Shown here: positions 61,681 to 64,000 of the stretch, piece after piece
Numbering within the stretch: position 1 is the stretch's first letter
Layout of the letters: each line of letters starts with the position of its first letter
From: Hortaea werneckii
Taxonomy: Eukaryota > Ascomycota > Dothideomycetes > Mycosphaerellales > Teratosphaeriaceae
Length of the DNA: 64,000 nucleotides
Direction: 5' to 3'
Assembly: GCA_037044905.1 (NCBI GenBank)
Contig: JBAOKB010000073.1
Span: 26,234 to 90,233, forward strand
The notes under the pieces: generated by a model
Database searches by the model: none
What the model was told of the DNA's origin: nothing
The model's input: the letters and a program-made list of their open reading frames with translations, nothing else
Position numbers and translations under genes: made by a program

Positions 61681-64000
61681 ATGGACGACGACGATTATCC
61701 GCAGTTCGACAACGCCTTCCCCAGCTCCACCACCACCCCGAAACCTTCCTCCTCCTCTTTCCCGCCAGCACCAGCGAGTCCGGCAGCATCATGGAATCCC
61801 GCATTCAGAGCCAACGCGGATAATCACGACGCTTCGGCAGAACAGCCAGCTCTCGCGGCATCCGGCGCGCAAGATCAGGACGACGATGACGATGACTTCT
61901 TCGATCGATACCCCGATGCCACTCCGAAGAAGCCCGCCGCCGCACCGCCTGCTTCAGTCGACCCGGTAGAAGACGAGCGGCGGCATAGCATCAGCGTAGA
62001 GCATATTGTAGATGTACGACATTCGACGGCAACCCCCGATGACAGTGCCCAAGGCCCGCACCACGAAGCGAAGGTGGAGGGGCCTTGGGCTTCATCTCGA
62101 GAGAAGGGCCAAGGCGATGAGGAGGATGCGGAAAACGCGCAGTCGGACAGCCAAACAGCCCAAGAACAGTCATTACAGCACCAACAAGAGCAACAGGATC
62201 CCGAGACGGAAGTTTTCCGCGGTCCTGATGAGACTGTCAAAGAACAACAAGCCGACCTCGAGTCATACAGCCCTCATGTTCCAGCCGAGGCGACTCAGAC
62301 GCTCGAAGATGCGACAGAGCCGACTGAACATCCCTCTGCCCAGCCTGGTCCGGAGCTGGAAGCCCCCGAGTCCACTCTACTAGAAGATCAGCATCCGGAA
62401 GACCACTATGAGCATCAGGGCGCCGTACCAGAAATGGAAGCTGCACAGGATGAAGAGCCAGATGCGCCCTTGCTCGAGGACGAAGAAGCGCCTCCCACGC
62501 CCGGTAACATCAGCCGAGAGCCAACATTTGGCATGGAGACTGGATCTTCGTTCGATTCCCCTGCAAGACATGACGGTCCGCACGAGACTGCGCACGCACC
62601 CATCGAACGCAGCTTCACCTCCAACTTCACCGACATGCCCGAGGTGGACAGTAAGAGAGAGAATACACAGACGGCAAGCATACCAGAAGATCCGGCAGAT
62701 CATGAAGAATGGCCGCCGGCGGTGCATAATGATGAAGAGTGGCCTGCCGCGGGAGATGATAAGACGTTTGGGGAGCTGCTGGACGATAGCGAGACGCGCG
62801 GAGAACAAAACGCGATACCCAGGGAGCGGCCTAAATCAGATCATAGCAGTGCGCAGAATTGGCCTAGCGCAGATGTCGAGGGTGGAGAAGACGATTTCAG
62901 CCAGATGCTTGGAGCAGGGACAGATGGTGCTTCGCCCGAGCGCGAGTTGGCACAGGATGCTGCTGCGCAAGGACTCGGAGACGTAGCTGCACCGGATGGC
63001 GCGGCCGAGTCTGCACCCGAGAAAGAGGAAGATCTCGCGGCGGCATGGTCAGCAGCGTTGGATGACGATGACCTTCTGGATGAAGGCACTGATCCGGCGA
63101 AGCTGTTCGGGGATGATGACGACCTGCTCGACGATAGCGACGATGACTTCCTCGGCCAGCAAGGAGCTACACAACCACAGCAACCCGCTACCCAGACTTC
63201 AGGCCAGCAGCAGTCTCATCAAACCTCCGCGCCATCCACCGCACGCGCCTACACGCCCCAAGTAGCTCAGCAACCCGCATCACGACCTTCTCCATATGCA
63301 CCAAACGGCGGTGCCTTCTCTGCATCCACGCCCTCGCTTCAAAACCCTGCCCTCTCCCGCTCAGCCGGCACGCCCGACACCGGTCTAGGCCTCTTCGATC
63401 TCTACAACCAACCTATCCAGGCGACTGCTGCTAATCCCGCGATCCAACAAACCCAGCAACACCAGCGTCCCGAACTCCGCCAGGCGCAAAGCTTCGCAGA
63501 CAAATCCAAGGGCGGATATCAAAGCCCCTACGATCTCCCGATGGAAGTCGTCAAGCCCCGGCGTGCACCTGCCCCGCGGGTTTCAGGGCCACAGGGCTCT
63601 CCCCAAGTCGGCGGCGCTGGAATGCCGGGTCCTCCACCGCGGAGCTCGTCTTTTGGTGCCGGGGTCCCTCCGTCGTCTTCACAACAACAACAGCAGCAAC
63701 AGCGGCCTCAGCAGGGCACTGTAGGGACACCAGTAATTTCGGGCCCTCCTGGTACAGTCGGTGCACCACCACCCGGCGCCGCCCAGGCACCACCGTCTTC
63801 TGCGGGTGGCGGCCCGCCGCCCCGAGCGCCTTCGGCTGGTTCTGGTGGGAGTCGGCCGGATAGCAGTACGAGTGCGGGAGGTGCAAAGGGAGCCACGCCC
63901 AATACGGGCAGTGGTTTCTTCGAGGACCTGCCGGTGGCTCCTAAACCTCGAGTCAGGCCTAGTGGTGCCTACACGCCCCAGGTGGGTTCGAGGCCTGGGA
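61681..64000 (+). CDS. SEC16: COPII assembly protein Sec16, N-terminal part (runs off the window)
   Basis: The frame is open from ATG 61681 (context CCACCATGG) to the window end, 773 residues without stop, so the gene is partial. The protein starts MDDDDYPQFDNAFPSS and is long, acidic and disordered. Fungal Sec16 hallmarks follow in order: a DLAAAWSAALDDDDLLDEG block (about 450-480), the GLGLFDLYNQPIQ block, SFADKSKGGYQSPYDLPMEV (about 605-623), Pro/Gly-rich linkers and a FFEDLPVAPKPR block (from 746) just before the edge. Sec16 marks ER exit sites and organises Sec23/Sec24 and Sec13/Sec31. Its central conserved domain and C-terminal Sec23-binding region lie beyond the window. No intron seen. 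Confidence 0.9.
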   Translation, partial: MDDDDYPQFDNAFPSSTTTPKPSSSSFPPAPASPAASWNPAFRANADNHDASAEQPALAASGAQDQDDDDDDFFDRYPDATPKKPAAAPPASVDPVEDERRHSISVEHIVDVRHSTATPDDSAQGPHHEAKVEGPWASSREKGQGDEEDAENAQSDSQTAQEQSLQHQQEQQDPETEVFRGPDETVKEQQADLESYSPHVPAEATQTLEDATEPTEHPSAQPGPELEAPESTLLEDQHPEDHYEHQGAVPEMEAAQDEEPDAPLLEDEEAPPTPGNISREPTFGMETGSSFDSPARHDGPHETAHAPIERSFTSNFTDMPEVDSKRENTQTASIPEDPADHEEWPPAVHNDEEWPAAGDDKTFGELLDDSETRGEQNAIPRERPKSDHSSAQNWPSADVEGGEDDFSQMLGAGTDGASPERELAQDAAAQGLGDVAAPDGAAESAPEKEEDLAAAWSAALDDDDLLDEGTDPAKLFGDDDDLLDDSDDDFLGQQGATQPQQPATQTSGQQQSHQTSAPSTARAYTPQVAQQPASRPSPYAPNGGAFSASTPSLQNPALSRSAGTPDTGLGLFDLYNQPIQATAANPAIQQTQQHQRPELRQAQSFADKSKGGYQSPYDLPMEVVKPRRAPAPRVSGPQGSPQVGGAGMPGPPPRSSSFGAGVPPSSSQQQQQQQRPQQGTVGTPVISGPPGTVGAPPPGAAQAPPSSAGGGPPPRAPSAGSGGSRPDSSTSAGGAKGATPNTGSGFFEDLPVAPKPRVRPSGAYTPQVGSRPG

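Overview
The window looks like nuclear DNA of a filamentous ascomycete (Pezizomycotina), most plausibly a dothideomycete; the class-level guess is inference from overall gene style. The evidence is the intron pattern (48-66 nt GT..AG introns with CTAAC/CTGAC/CTAAT branch sites, plus one of about 140 nt in the 28.4 kb gene), the fungal-only families (Zn2Cys6 regulator, GH7 cellobiohydrolase, Mep ammonium permease, PTH11/SAT4-type rhodopsin-fold protein, LaeA-like methyltransferase) and the dense gene packing on both strands. About 27 protein genes can be modelled. Where exon joins are given, they were obtained by following the reading frame across GT/AG pairs, and almost all of them close exactly in frame. 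No tRNA, rRNA, CRISPR or intact transposon was recognised.

Left part (0-12 kb): a small secreted six-cysteine protein, a stand-alone Ty1/Copia protease-like relic, then a group that looks like a nitrogen-scavenging set. This group is a Zn2Cys6 regulator, a metal-dependent amidohydrolase related to ochratoxinase/prolidase-type enzymes, a Dal5-type MFS permease and a Mep/Amt ammonium permease. The ammonium permease promoter carries three GATAA motifs. A twin-CX9C Emi1-like protein is transcribed divergently from the ammonium permease.

13-23 kb: two neighbouring same-strand genes of unknown function, both ending in SUMO-interaction-like hydrophobic/acidic tails. The second has an apparent one-base frameshift in a C9 homopolymer. 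A 3 kb gene-poor stretch follows, containing diverged tandem repeats of about 242 bp.

22-28 kb: housekeeping genes in divergent pairs. These are the complex I 20.8-kDa subunit (NDUFA8) with NUP57, and TOM5 (49 residues in three tiny exons) with the elongation factor IWS1. IWS1 has an apparent frameshift in a purine run. A C-terminally anchored cysteine-rich protein closes the block.

29-38 kb: a region with G25 and C18 homopolymers, a seven-exon sugar transporter, a long empty stretch, a GH35-type glycosidase and a seven-helix rhodopsin-domain protein.

38.8-47.4 kb: an O-methyltransferase, an MFS exporter, a pisatin-demethylase-like P450 and a LaeA-like methyltransferase lie side by side. 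They look like a tailoring/efflux mini-cluster without a synthase in view.

48-64 kb: a DUF2011 protein, a GH7 cellobiohydrolase without CBM1, a RING-type protein, a LAT-family amino-acid permease, the P4-ATPase NEO1 and, divergently, the N-terminal 773 residues of SEC16, which runs off the right edge. The NEO1/SEC16 divergent promoter holds short tandem AGGGG repeats and a perfect inverted repeat.
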